NCBI RefSeq assembly: GCF_022811725.1 | Contig: NZ_CP094527.1 | Span: 620,001-684,000 of the forward strand | Length of the DNA: 64,000 nt | Reading direction: 5' to 3' | Source: Mucilaginibacter sp. SMC90 | Lineage (GTDB): Bacteria > Bacteroidota > Bacteroidia > Sphingobacteriales > Sphingobacteriaceae | Shown here: positions 16,471 through 24,301 of the stretch, piece by piece | Position numbering within the stretch: position 1 is the first letter of the stretch | Layout: each line of letters opens with the position of its first letter | The notes under the pieces: model-generated | Seen by the model: the letters and a program-made list of their open reading frames with translations, nothing else | What the model was told of the DNA's origin: nothing | Databases searched by the model: none | Position numbers and translations under genes: made by a program

Positions 16471-16830
16471 ATGACGACGTGTAAAATAACAGAGTTTCAG
16501 CAGGATCAAAAGAAGAGGATGAGGTCCGTACAGGATGCAATGGATGCCTTGAACGGGAAATGGAAGATTGCTATTATTTCGTCGATCTGCTGTTACGGCA
16601 AAAGAAGATTTTCTGATATTCTGAATGATGTTGAAGGGGTTTCAAACAGAATGCTGAGCAAAGAATTAAAAGAACTGGAAATAAATCAGTTAGTGAAACG
16701 GACCGTTTTACCTACACAACCCATAACTGTTGAATATGAATTGACGGAACACGGTAACACGCTGCAAACCATCATCACCGAACTTTCAGATTGGGGAATT
16801 GTACACCGGAAGAAAATTGTCGGGAAATAA
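16471..16830 (+). CDS. HxlR family winged-helix transcriptional regulator
   Basis: 119 residues of a typical HxlR/DUF24 domain: ALNGKWKIAIISSI, then RFSDILNDVEGVSNRMLSKE (recognition helix), LKELEINQLVKRTV and YELTEHGNTLQTII. These regulators control neighbouring oxidoreductase genes and often respond to reactive aldehydes, quinones or redox stress through a cysteine; Cys residues are present near the start (TTCKIT) and in SICCYG. It is divergent from the two SDR genes with palindromes in the shared promoter, so it very probably regulates them. Confidence 0.92.
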   Translation: MTTCKITEFQQDQKKRMRSVQDAMDALNGKWKIAIISSICCYGKRRFSDILNDVEGVSNRMLSKELKELEINQLVKRTVLPTQPITVEYELTEHGNTLQTIITELSDWGIVHRKKIVGK

Positions 16831-16942
16831 TGGTCGTTATTTGTTGAGTGCGAAGCTTACTAAATAGTCACGAGTACTCTGCCCTCAATCCAATCGCTGC
16901 ATACTCGCGCCAGTGAGAGAAAAAAGTAGAAACTGGGATTAA

Positions 16943-17077
16943 CTACCCTTTTATTGCCTCCAATGTATCGGCGTTCTTTTCCTGGCTGGGTTGTTTAACG
17001 GTTACTTCTACATTGTTAGGAAGAAGTTGATTAGTTTGTGGATATGAAAAAAAAAGATTTCGTACGTAACCAACCAT
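16943..17077 (-). other. Possible 44-codon ORF or gene fragment
   Basis: On the minus strand an ATG at 17077 opens 44 codons (MVGYVRNLFFSYPQTNQ to the end ADTLEAIKG) and stops at 16943-16945. The last two thirds (LLPNNVEVTVKQPSQEKN) read like real protein, but there is a nine-base homopolymer inside, no visible ribosome site and no recognisable family. It may be a truncated 3' end of a lost gene. Confidence 0.25.
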
Positions 17078-17108
17078 AACTATGATAATGTAGTATCGCT
17101 TAGGAATA

Positions 17109-17333
17109 TCATTTTATCCAATAACCTGTTACAGCGCCAACAATAGTGCCACCAACATCCTTGTTACCTGTAGCAAATAGGTAAGTAGATAATAAAATCA
17201 ATAAACAAGATATCACAATGCGCCCGATAACTTTATTTTTGTCTTCTTTTGTTACCTGTTCTCCGCCAGCGTGGATGCCAGAATTTAAAATTCTCTTAGT
17301 CTCATTAATTGTTGTTCCAAAAAGCTTTATCAT
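17109..17333 (-). CDS. Hypothetical small membrane protein, 74 aa
   Basis: A soluble N-terminal half (FGTTINETKRILNSGIHAGG), a charged linker (TKEDKNK) and one or two hydrophobic segments near 38-54 and 60-72 (RIVISCLLILLSTYLF, then GGTIVGAVTGYW). It starts three bases after the stop of the heptad-repeat lipoprotein gene, so the two are almost certainly one operon and may work together at the envelope. No family recognised. The gene is AT-rich compared with the surrounding chromosome. Confidence 0.65.
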   Translation of the reverse strand: MIKLFGTTINETKRILNSGIHAGGEQVTKEDKNKVIGRIVISCLLILLSTYLFATGNKDVGGTIVGAVTGYWIK

Positions 17334-17336
17334 ATT

Positions 17337-18293
17337 TTAGGATTCAGATTGGCTATAATATGCAGTAAGTCCTACTGAACCTATAAATGCAGTACCAATG
17401 CCAAAGTATATAAGAGTTTGTTTTTGATGATGGCGTGCCATATGTGAATAATAAATGGCAGTAAAATTATTGTAGAATTCACTTAATGTAGAATTGTTGA
17501 CTGCACTATTTACTCCTTCAATTACTGCTCTCATGTCTAATAAATCTGTTGAAGTAAGGAATGCTTCTGGATTAACTGTGAAACTATTACAAGTAATAAT
17601 ATTCGTTTTACGGTTAAGTTGCATAAAACTTGCAGCCTTCACATTGTTATGAAAAACAACAACGGGGATTTCGCCATTTTCAATTATTTCTCTTTCAAAT
17701 TTAAGTACCTCATCATATGAAGAAGCCCTTTGTACTCTTGATACTTGGTTGATTTCTGAAGCATACTTAATTAGCAATTTGGCATTCTCATCATCAAGAT
17801 CGTACAGGTTTTTAGTTACATCAACCTCATCTGAAATTAAAAAGACTACTTTATAGGATTTCTTCTGCTGATCCATAAATGCCTTTTTATTATGAACAAA
17901 TTTGACCTTTCTGGCAATTAAGTGTGCCGCCTCTTCTGATGTTACCACATCGTTAACATACAAATTCGTTGCTTGCTCAAAAGGGATATCGTCAAACTTG
18001 TTATAAATATAGCCTCTATACGTATAGGTACCGTCAGAATTTTTTCTAAATTCGTTAATCTTTGCTGCTACTACCTCTGCATTTGCTGTAACAGCTTCAC
18101 TTCTCTCGACTGCTCGAGCAACGTCATCACTGTGAGTTGCGACATCATCTGCGTGTCTTGCAACATCATCTGCATGCTTTGCGACATCATCTGCATACTT
18201 AGCACAACCTTTTAATAACGCTCCACAACTCATTAAACAGGTGCATAGCAAAATAGTCGTGAATGATGAAAACGTGAATTTGATATTTTTCAT
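17337..18293 (-). CDS. Lipoprotein with N-terminal heptad repeats and C-terminal membrane segment
   Basis: 318 residues. A lipoprotein signal ends in lipobox LMSC (Cys23). It is followed by four tandem heptads at 34-61 (ADDVAKH, ADDVARH, ADDVATH, SDDVARA) that predict a short coiled coil. The middle looks alpha/beta (KVVFLISDEVDV, then GEIPVVVFHNN and TNIITCNSF). A hydrophobic segment at about 294-314 (LIYFGIGTAFIGSVG) could anchor the C-terminus. No family recognised. The heptads are encoded by four 21-bp direct repeats. AT-rich composition suggests recent acquisition. Operon with the 74-residue membrane protein. Confidence 0.75.
   Translation of the reverse strand: MKNIKFTFSSFTTILLCTCLMSCGALLKGCAKYADDVAKHADDVARHADDVATHSDDVARAVERSEAVTANAEVVAAKINEFRKNSDGTYTYRGYIYNKFDDIPFEQATNLYVNDVVTSEEAAHLIARKVKFVHNKKAFMDQQKKSYKVVFLISDEVDVTKNLYDLDDENAKLLIKYASEINQVSRVQRASSYDEVLKFEREIIENGEIPVVVFHNNVKAASFMQLNRKTNIITCNSFTVNPEAFLTSTDLLDMRAVIEGVNSAVNNSTLSEFYNNFTAIYYSHMARHHQKQTLIYFGIGTAFIGSVGLTAYYSQSES
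18118..18201 (-). repeat. Four 21-bp tandem repeats inside the lipoprotein gene
   Basis: Units at 18118, 18139, 18160 and 18181 share the core GACATCATCTGC(A/G)T; the first unit is the most diverged. Each encodes one heptad (A/S-D-D-V-A-x-x), so copy number changes keep the frame and could vary coiled-coil length. Confidence 0.85.
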
Positions 18294-18606
18294 AATTAAG
18301 CACTTTAGATTTCAAAATTTAAAGAATCATAATTAAGTTAAATCTTTGATTGAGAAACGTTATAAACGGTTTCATTTGCCGAAGAATTACACAACGTAAT
18401 AGAAATACAACTATCTGATATACAATATATAAATCAATATTCGTATTTCCAAATTATTTATTTAATCCTAACAGAATAAATAAATAATAAGTCAAACTGA
18501 AGCAATTTCGTCAGCAGTCTATTAACCCATTTTAATCTACTTTAAAGTCAATTGGATTTAGCCTGTGGTCGGTGTTATCACCGCACCACCAAATAAGGAA
18601 ATCTAA
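18294..18606. other. AT-rich non-coding stretch upstream of the lipoprotein gene
   Basis: About 310 bases of AT-rich DNA with no supported ORF or RNA gene. It presumably holds the promoter for the minus-strand lipoprotein operon, but no TAnnTTTG element was confirmed. Confidence 0.5.
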
Positions 18607-18714
18607 CAAAAAAAGCCTTCAAACTTACTTCTAAAGGCTTTTGATAATCTTCCCATGCAGAGCTCCCCATGGATGGGTTAAAATGTGGTCTTTAGACTAC
18701 AAAACTCGAACTCT
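18607..18714 (-). pseudogene. Decayed copy of tRNA-Arg 3' end plus terminator
   Basis: On the minus strand this holds a T-loop-like GAGTTCGAG, a GACCAC end, the shared string GCATGGGAAGATTAT and a hairpin (AAAAGCCTT with AAGGCTTTT at 18611-18642). The same order is seen at the intact tRNA-Arg(CCT) and its terminator at 19063-19163. The T-stem no longer pairs, so it is not a functional tRNA. It may be an old tRNA duplicate or a degenerate integration end. Confidence 0.55.
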
Positions 18715-18778
18715 TTTATGAGTGATTTGTATTGTGCAGCGGGTTTAGAGGATAATTACATTCCGTGATACTTTAAGT

Positions 18779-19012
18779 TTAGGAATGGTGTTCCGTATTA
18801 CAACTGAAACACCACCAATACTCTAAATCATCATCTTTTAAAAGAGACTCAGATTTATTTTTACACACAGCGCATATTCTTTCATTCCTTTCATCTTCCA
18901 AAACCCTATAGTCACACTTGTGACAATACCACGTCGTTATTTCATAAGGGTCGCCATCGCTACTCCATAAAAAACTTTCACTGCGGCACTTAGGGCAAAT
19001 TTGAAAAGCCAT
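18779..19012 (-). CDS. Small double zinc-ribbon protein, 77 aa
   Basis: Four CxxC pairs spaced as two zinc ribbons: CPKC (6-9), CHKC (30-33), CAVC (47-50) and CFSC (68-71). Charged residues surround them (LEDERNERI, LLKDDDLEYW). No other domain fits in this length. Function unknown; such proteins bind nucleic acids or protein partners. It lies between the intact tRNA-Arg and its decayed copy, and shares the AT-rich composition of this islet. Confidence 0.75.
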   Translation of the reverse strand: MAFQICPKCRSESFLWSSDGDPYEITTWYCHKCDYRVLEDERNERICAVCKNKSESLLKDDDLEYWWCFSCNTEHHS

Positions 19013-19062
19013 TCTTAATCAATATTGAAGTGTATAAATATAACATAGAATATGGGTTCAAC

Positions 19063-19097
19063 AAAAAAGCCTCCAGATATCCATCTAAAGGCTTTTC
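19063..19097 (-). terminator. Rho-independent terminator of tRNA-Arg
   Basis: An 8-bp stem (AAAAGCCT with AGGCTTTT) plus an inner AGAT/ATCT pairing, followed on the minus strand by six T. It lies about 40 bases beyond the tRNA 3' end. Confidence 0.8.
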
Positions 19098-19138
19098 TAA
19101 TAATCTTCCCATGCTTGGCATACAGTGGGTCATTTCAG

Positions 19139-19210
19139 TGGTCCTGACGGGAATCGAACCCATATCTAAAGTTTAGGAAACTTCTATTCTATCCGTTGAA
19201 CTACAGAACC
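19139..19210 (-). tRNA. tRNA-Arg (anticodon CCT)
   Basis: 72 nt on the minus strand. Acceptor GGTTCTG pairs with CAGGACC, discriminator A. D-stem GTTC/GAAT with GG in the loop. Anticodon stem GAAGT/ACTTT with loop TTCCTAA, anticodon CCT (reads AGG). T-arm ATGGG-TTCGATT-CCCGT. All stems close with only G-T wobbles. CCA is not encoded. This tRNA flanks the AT-rich islet. Confidence 0.93.
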
Positions 19211-19347
19211 CTTTTAAATCGACCTTAAAAAAGCCGATCTTTTATTTAGTTTGCAAAGGTGCAATTTTTCATTGAAAAATCACACCCTAAAATTCAAAAT
19301 TTAACAACCATCTCATCTGCACACTTGCACATCTGAAATCTGCACAT

Positions 19348-21420
19348 CTACCGGATTACCGCGCCGTTGTGGAAATCTTCAGTTGGGGCAACAAAACTCA
19401 ACTTGCCTTCGCTGTTTTCGGCCATCAGGATCATACCTTGCGATACGATGCCTTTGATCTCCCTTGGCTCCAGGTTTACCAGGATGCTTACTTTTTGGCC
19501 GATGATGTTTTCTGGTTCATAATATTCGGCAATGCCTGATACTACGGTGCGCTCGTCGATGCCTGTGTCAATGGTCAGCTTCAGCAGCTTTTTGGTTTTG
19601 GCAACCTTTTCGGCGGCTAAGATAGTACCGATACGGATGTCCATGGTAGCAAAGGTTTCGTAGTTAACGTTTTCCTTTGCTGGCAGTACGTCGGCAGATT
19701 TTGGCGGCACGGCTGCAGCTTTCTTGTCAGATAACTTTTTAAGCTGTGCTTCTATCACATCATCCTCTACCTTTTCAAACAACAAAGCTGCCGGGTTTAA
19801 TTGGTGGCCATTATTGAAATACATTTCCTGGTCATAAGCTATCGGCTCATTAGGCAGGTTAAGCATGGTGATGATCTTTTTAGCCGTAGCTGGCAAAAAC
19901 GCCTGCGCGGCAGTAGCCAGATGCCCTATCAATACCAAACAGTTATGCAGCGCTTCTTTAGCAGCAGCAGGATCTGTTTTAATGGTTTTCCAAGGCTCTT
20001 TTTCTGTCAGGTAGCGGTTACCCAGGCGGGCCATATCCATTACAGCCTGCAAAGCCTGGCGATAGCGGTATGCTTCCAGGTTCTTCTCTATTTCGTCATA
20101 ATATTCACCGATGCCGTTGCTCAGACTTTCGTCGGTAAATTCTATCCTGTCGGTATCTGCTTCAATTTTACCATCGTAAAATTTGTGCATCAGTATCATT
20201 ACCCGGTTCACAAAGTTGCCTAATATGGCTACCAGCTCGTTATTAACACGGGCCTGGTAATCCTTCCAGGTAAACTCACTGTCGCTGGTTTCGGGCAGGA
20301 TAGAGGTTAATACATAACGTAACTCATCCTGTTTGCCCGGGAATTCTTCAAGGTATTCGTGCAGCCAAACCGCGTGGTTGCGTGAGGTAGAAAGTTTATC
20401 ACCCTCCAAATTCAGGAACTCGTTTGCCGGCACGTTTTGCGGTAAAATATATTCGCCATGAGCATGCAGTATAGATGGGAAAATAATACAGTGGAAAACG
20501 ATGTTATCCTTGCCGATAAAGTGTAGCAGACAAGCATCATCCTGCTCGTCGGCCTGTTTTTTCCAGTATAATTTCCAGTCTTTTTTATTGTCGATAGCCC
20601 ATTGCTTAGTAGCCGAAATGTAACCTATAGGGGCATCCATCCACACATATAACTTTTTGCCTTTTGCCTCGGCTAATGGCACATCAATGCCCCAGTCGAG
20701 GTCTCGGGTCATGGAGCGCGGTTGCAGGCCTGATTTAAGCCACGATTTACACTGGCCAAAAACATTTACTTTCCAGCTGCCTTCTTTTGCGTCAATCCAC
20801 TGCTCCAGCCATGGCTGGTATTTATCTAAAGGCAGGTACCAGTGCTTGGTCGACTTCAGTACAGGGCTTTTACCGCTTAAGGTCGAGATTGGGTTGATGA
20901 GGTCGGTTGGGCTAAGGGAAGTACCGCAGCGCTCACATTGATCGCCATAAGCATTGTCATTACCGCAGTTAGGACAGGTGCCGATGATATAACGGTCGGC
21001 CAGAAACTGCTGATAATCCTCATCAAAATACTGATCTGAAAATTTTTCAATAAACTCGTCCTTTTCATACAGGTTCAGAAAAAACTCCTGGCTCAGTTCG
21101 TGATGAATAGGCGATGATGTACGGTGATAAATATCAAACGCAATCCCGAACTCTTCAAAGCTGTCTTTTATCTGTTTGTGATATTTGTCGATAATAGCCT
21201 GTGGGGTAGTATCCTCTTTTTTGGCTTTGATAGTGATGGCAGCGCCATGTTCATCCGAACCGCATATATACACTACATCCTTTTTTTTAAGCCTCAGGTA
21301 CCGCACAAAAATATCTGCAGGGAGATATGCACCGGCAAGGTGACCGATATGTAAGGGACCATTGGCATAAGGCAGGGCTGATGTAATGGTGAATCGTTTA
21401 TATTTGTTGAGTTGTGACAT
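19348..21420 (-). CDS. metG: Methionyl-tRNA synthetase
   Basis: 690 residues, class I synthetase charging tRNA-Met. The HIGH signature is H24-I-G-H27 in PLHIGHLAGAY; the KMSKS loop is the variant KLSTS in LEGDKLSTSRNH. A zinc knuckle is visible (CPNCGNDNAYGDQCERCG). The C-terminal 110 residues form a tRNA-binding OB domain (MDIRIGTILAAEKVAKTKKL), which makes the enzyme dimeric in related bacteria. The start ATG at 21420 follows a TATCTTTG promoter element by about 26 bases. Confidence 0.97.
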   Translation of the reverse strand: MSQLNKYKRFTITSALPYANGPLHIGHLAGAYLPADIFVRYLRLKKKDVVYICGSDEHGAAITIKAKKEDTTPQAIIDKYHKQIKDSFEEFGIAFDIYHRTSSPIHHELSQEFFLNLYEKDEFIEKFSDQYFDEDYQQFLADRYIIGTCPNCGNDNAYGDQCERCGTSLSPTDLINPISTLSGKSPVLKSTKHWYLPLDKYQPWLEQWIDAKEGSWKVNVFGQCKSWLKSGLQPRSMTRDLDWGIDVPLAEAKGKKLYVWMDAPIGYISATKQWAIDNKKDWKLYWKKQADEQDDACLLHFIGKDNIVFHCIIFPSILHAHGEYILPQNVPANEFLNLEGDKLSTSRNHAVWLHEYLEEFPGKQDELRYVLTSILPETSDSEFTWKDYQARVNNELVAILGNFVNRVMILMHKFYDGKIEADTDRIEFTDESLSNGIGEYYDEIEKNLEAYRYRQALQAVMDMARLGNRYLTEKEPWKTIKTDPAAAKEALHNCLVLIGHLATAAQAFLPATAKKIITMLNLPNEPIAYDQEMYFNNGHQLNPAALLFEKVEDDVIEAQLKKLSDKKAAAVPPKSADVLPAKENVNYETFATMDIRIGTILAAEKVAKTKKLLKLTIDTGIDERTVVSGIAEYYEPENIIGQKVSILVNLEPREIKGIVSQGMILMAENSEGKLSFVAPTEDFHNGAVIR

Positions 21421-21446
21421 TAAGTATTGCCTTGGTAAATAGTGTG

Positions 21447-21454
21447 CAAAGATA
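21447..21454 (-). promoter_or_regulatory. Bacteroidota -7 promoter element (TATCTTTG) of metG
   Basis: Exact TAnnTTTG match on the minus strand, 26 bases upstream of the metG start codon. The -33 position lacks a clear TTTG. Confidence 0.55.
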
Positions 21455-21477
21455 AATTTTTTAAGTCGGAAAAGTCC

Positions 21478-21562
21478 GAACCATGATGTTCATGATTTAA
21501 GGATTTCCTGATTTTTTGTAACTTATTATCAAGGCAATCGCTCAATCTTTAAATCATGGTTC
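21478..21562. repeat. Short inverted-repeat element with GAACCATGAT ends
   Basis: GAACCATGAT at 21478-21487 is mirrored by ATCATGGTTC at 21553-21562, about 85 bases end to end. The same ends, with one substitution, bound the 200-bp element at 49389-49588. The right end supplies the start codon and first bases of the LD-carboxypeptidase gene. Confidence 0.6.
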
Positions 21563-22458
21563 AAACTCAACCCCCATATCTCAAAAAAGGCGACAAAATT
21601 GCCATTACTTGCCCGGCAAAGAAACTGCCTAAGCCCATGACTGATGCTATAGCACTGCTGCAAAGTTGGGGGCTTGAAGTAGTTTTAGGTGATACGGTAG
21701 ATGCCTCATTTCACCAGTTTGCTGGCGACGACAATTTTAGAGCGACCGATATGCAGCGTTTTATCAATGACGATAGCATTAAAGCCATTATAGCTGCGCG
21801 GGGAGGTTACGGAACAGTCAGGATGATTGATAAAGTTGATTTCAGCCGCTTTGCACAAAGCCCCAAATGGCTCATTGGGTTTAGTGATATAACCATATTG
21901 CACTCTCACTTGCTTACTAATTACGGCACCCAAACCATTCACGGACAAATGCCGGTAAATATTCCCGATGCATCAAAACATTCGATTGATACTTTGCGGC
22001 GGGCTTTGTTTGGCGAAGAATTAAACTATGAGTTTATAACACATGATACCAACAAGCCTGGCAAAGCTACAGGCATCATAGCAGGCGGTAACTTATCCCT
22101 GTTAGTAGCATCTGCCGGTTCGGTATCCGATTTGGATTATAACAACAAGATCCTGTTTATAGAGGACGTTGGCGAGTATTTGTATTCGGTAGACAGGATG
22201 CTGCGCATGCTTGACAGGGCCGGGAAGCTAAAAAACATTGCGGGCCTGGTAGTTGGTGGCTTTACCGATATTAAGGACAATGATATCCCCTTTGGCCAAA
22301 GCGTACCACAGATAGTAATGGATATCGTAAAAGATTACAACTATCCTGTGTGTTTCGATTTCCCGGCAGGGCATATTCCTGACAATAATAGTTTGGTGCT
22401 GGGCCGTGAGGTGGTATTACAGGTAGATGAAAAGCAGGCGGCATTGTGGTTTAAATAG
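21556..22458 (+). CDS. LD-carboxypeptidase (peptidase family S66)
   Basis: 300 residues. S66 enzymes cut the D-Ala from tetrapeptides during peptidoglycan recycling, in the cytoplasm. The Ser-Glu-His triad is readable: S110 in WLIGFSDITILH, the glutamate in FIEDVGEYLYSVDRML, and His in FPAGHIPDNN. The preceding AARGGYGTVRM is also characteristic. There is no signal peptide, as expected. The ATG at 21556 falls inside the right end of an inverted repeat; the next in-frame Met is at residue 28, after conserved sequence (GDKIAITCPA), so this start must be used. Confidence 0.92.
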   Translation: MVQTQPPYLKKGDKIAITCPAKKLPKPMTDAIALLQSWGLEVVLGDTVDASFHQFAGDDNFRATDMQRFINDDSIKAIIAARGGYGTVRMIDKVDFSRFAQSPKWLIGFSDITILHSHLLTNYGTQTIHGQMPVNIPDASKHSIDTLRRALFGEELNYEFITHDTNKPGKATGIIAGGNLSLLVASAGSVSDLDYNNKILFIEDVGEYLYSVDRMLRMLDRAGKLKNIAGLVVGGFTDIKDNDIPFGQSVPQIVMDIVKDYNYPVCFDFPAGHIPDNNSLVLGREVVLQVDEKQAALWFK

Positions 22459-22467
22459 GATAGCTAT

Positions 22468-22656
22468 TTAAGCCGCTTCATCTTTAGTATTCCGTACCAG
22501 GCTTATACCCGTTGAAAAGAAGATCAGCGAAATGATCCCTATTACTACCATCGTAGTTATTTGTGCACTATGGTTTATGATAGCTATACCGGTATAAATG
22601 AGGCCAACGATACCGAGCACGCTCAGTATGGTTCCAAAAGTTCGTTTTAAGTTCAT
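22468..22656 (-). CDS. Small two-helix membrane protein, 62 aa
   Basis: From the ATG at 22656 (MNLKRTFGTILSVLG) the protein has two hydrophobic helices (about 7-25 and 34-53) and a charged tail ending RNTKDEAA. An upstream start at 22683 would add nine residues. The pattern is of a small inner-membrane protein common in Bacteroidota; function unknown. It ends ten bases from the convergent LD-carboxypeptidase gene. Confidence 0.65.
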   Translation of the reverse strand: MNLKRTFGTILSVLGIVGLIYTGIAIINHSAQITTMVVIGIISLIFFSTGISLVRNTKDEAA

Positions 22657-22750
22657 GACAGGTGTGCTGTTTTTTATGAGCATTTTTTAAAAAACAAATA
22701 ACACACCAATAATTAATACTACTTTTATTTTAAACATAATAAACCAAACC

Positions 22751-23698
22751 ATGCCCGAATCATTTGGATCATTGATAACGATAATCATTTTCGTTGTCAT
22801 CCTCATTACCATTTTTACCTCGTTTGTGTCTGTAAAACAGGGCACAATAGTAGTTATCACCGTATTTGGCAAATACCGCCGTATCCTTACACCGGGATTA
22901 AATTTCAAGATCCCTTTTATCGAAAACATTTATTCCAAGATCTCCATCCAAAACCGTTCTGTTGAGCTGGAGTTCCAGGCGGTAACTTACGACCAGGCCA
23001 ATGTTTACTTCAAAGCCATGCTGCTGTACTCGGTACTGGATCAGCAGGAAGAAACTATCAAGAACGTAGCTTTTAAATTTGTTGACGAACGTAACCTGAT
23101 GCAGGCCCTTATCCGCACCGTTGAAGGATCGATCCGCGCCTTTGTGGCTACAAAGCGCCAGAGCGAGGTGCTGATATTACGCCGCGATATTGTTGAACAC
23201 GTAAAAGAGCAGCTTGATGTGATACTGGAAGGCTGGGGCTATCACCTGCAGGATCTGCAATTGAATGATATTACCTTTGATGATGTGATCATGAAATCAA
23301 TGAGCCAGGTAGTAGCATCAAACAACCTGAAAGCCGCTGCCGAAAACGAAGGGCAGGCCCTGCTCATCACCAAAACCAAAGCTGCTGAAGCGGAGGGTAA
23401 CGCCATCAAAATTTCGGCACAGGCCGAGCGTGAGGCGGCACAATTACGCGGACAAGGTATAGCGCTGTTCCGCGAGGAAGTTGCCCGTGGTATGACCGTG
23501 GCTGCCAAAGAAATGGCCGAAGCTAATATGGATACCTCGGTGATCTTGTTCACCATGTGGACAGAATCGATCAAACACTTCTCCGAAAACTCAAAAGGGA
23601 ATGTTATTTTCCTTGATGGCTCAACCGATCAGATGCAACATACGTTAAAAGAAATGATGGCCTTAAACCTTTTACATACCGACAACGTCAAAAAGTAA
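22751..23698 (+). CDS. SPFH/Band 7 domain membrane protein
   Basis: 315 residues. One N-terminal transmembrane helix (about 9-27, TIIIFVVILITIFTSFVSV) is followed by an SPFH domain (VKQGTIVVITVFGKYRRIL, then PGLNFKIPFIENIY). The long alanine- and glutamate-rich helix (AAENEGQALLITKTKAAEAE) is the stomatin/prohibitin-like coiled coil. These proteins form large membrane rings that organise membrane domains and proteases. No NfeD-type partner is adjacent. It is followed by a secreted DUF922 protein in the same direction (25-base gap). Confidence 0.9.
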   Translation: MPESFGSLITIIIFVVILITIFTSFVSVKQGTIVVITVFGKYRRILTPGLNFKIPFIENIYSKISIQNRSVELEFQAVTYDQANVYFKAMLLYSVLDQQEETIKNVAFKFVDERNLMQALIRTVEGSIRAFVATKRQSEVLILRRDIVEHVKEQLDVILEGWGYHLQDLQLNDITFDDVIMKSMSQVVASNNLKAAAENEGQALLITKTKAAEAEGNAIKISAQAEREAAQLRGQGIALFREEVARGMTVAAKEMAEANMDTSVILFTMWTESIKHFSENSKGNVIFLDGSTDQMQHTLKEMMALNLLHTDNVKK

Positions 23699-23723
23699 AA
23701 GTTTAAAACCGCCATTTTTTTAA

Positions 23724-24281
23724 ATGAAAAGAAATATAGTGAAAGGGATAGGCCTTACGGCCATGTGTTTTTTTGCGATGATCACGCCCGCTTCGGCGCA
23801 GTCATTTCATCAGCTTACCGCCAATGATTTTTGGGGAACGCCGCGGGCTAATGCCGGCGGCGTTGTTGCTTATACCAATTGCACCATCGATTACCGATAC
23901 CAGGCCCGGCGCGAAGGCGGGGGATACCGGCTTAATTTCAACATCAGGCTTATCCTCAACAACAATAAATCGTGGCTTGATAAAAGCCGGGTTAGCACAC
24001 CGCAACAACTCAGCGAAATTCTTAAACATGAGCAGGGGCACTATACTATCGCCTTTTTAGAGCAGCAGGAATTATTGCGAATAGTGGGCCGCACCCGTTT
24101 CAGTAATAATTATAATTACGAGGCCATGGCTATCTTTAACCGCATCGACGCCAAATATAAGCAGCTCAATGCCGATTATGATGAGGATACAGCCCACATG
24201 ACCGACCGCAAGCAGCAGCATAGCTGGGATCTGTATTTTCAACAGAAGCTTAAGTTTTTGCCCGGGGACACGGAGAGTTAG
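23724..24281 (+). CDS. Secreted DUF922 protein, putative zinc protease
   Basis: 185 residues with a signal peptide (cleavage near ASAQS, about residue 26). The core holds an HExxH-like metal motif, HEQGH in LKHEQGHYTIAFLEQQ, characteristic of DUF922, a family predicted to be zinc-dependent proteases. The N-terminal TANDFWGTP and later WDLYFQQKL agree with the family. It should act in the periplasm. Adjacent to the SPFH gene and may be in its operon. Confidence 0.82.
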   Translation: MKRNIVKGIGLTAMCFFAMITPASAQSFHQLTANDFWGTPRANAGGVVAYTNCTIDYRYQARREGGGYRLNFNIRLILNNNKSWLDKSRVSTPQQLSEILKHEQGHYTIAFLEQQELLRIVGRTRFSNNYNYEAMAIFNRIDAKYKQLNADYDEDTAHMTDRKQQHSWDLYFQQKLKFLPGDTES

Positions 24282-24301
24282 AATTTTTAGATTCTTCGCT
24301 G

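Noticed and set aside
15617-16540. 307-residue version of the second SDR
   Set aside because: The extra 57 N-terminal residues cover the TACCTTTG promoter and the divergent HxlR start; the family begins at 16369.
18118-18201. CRISPR-like 21-bp repeats
   Set aside because: The repeats are contiguous without spacers and encode an in-frame heptad series.
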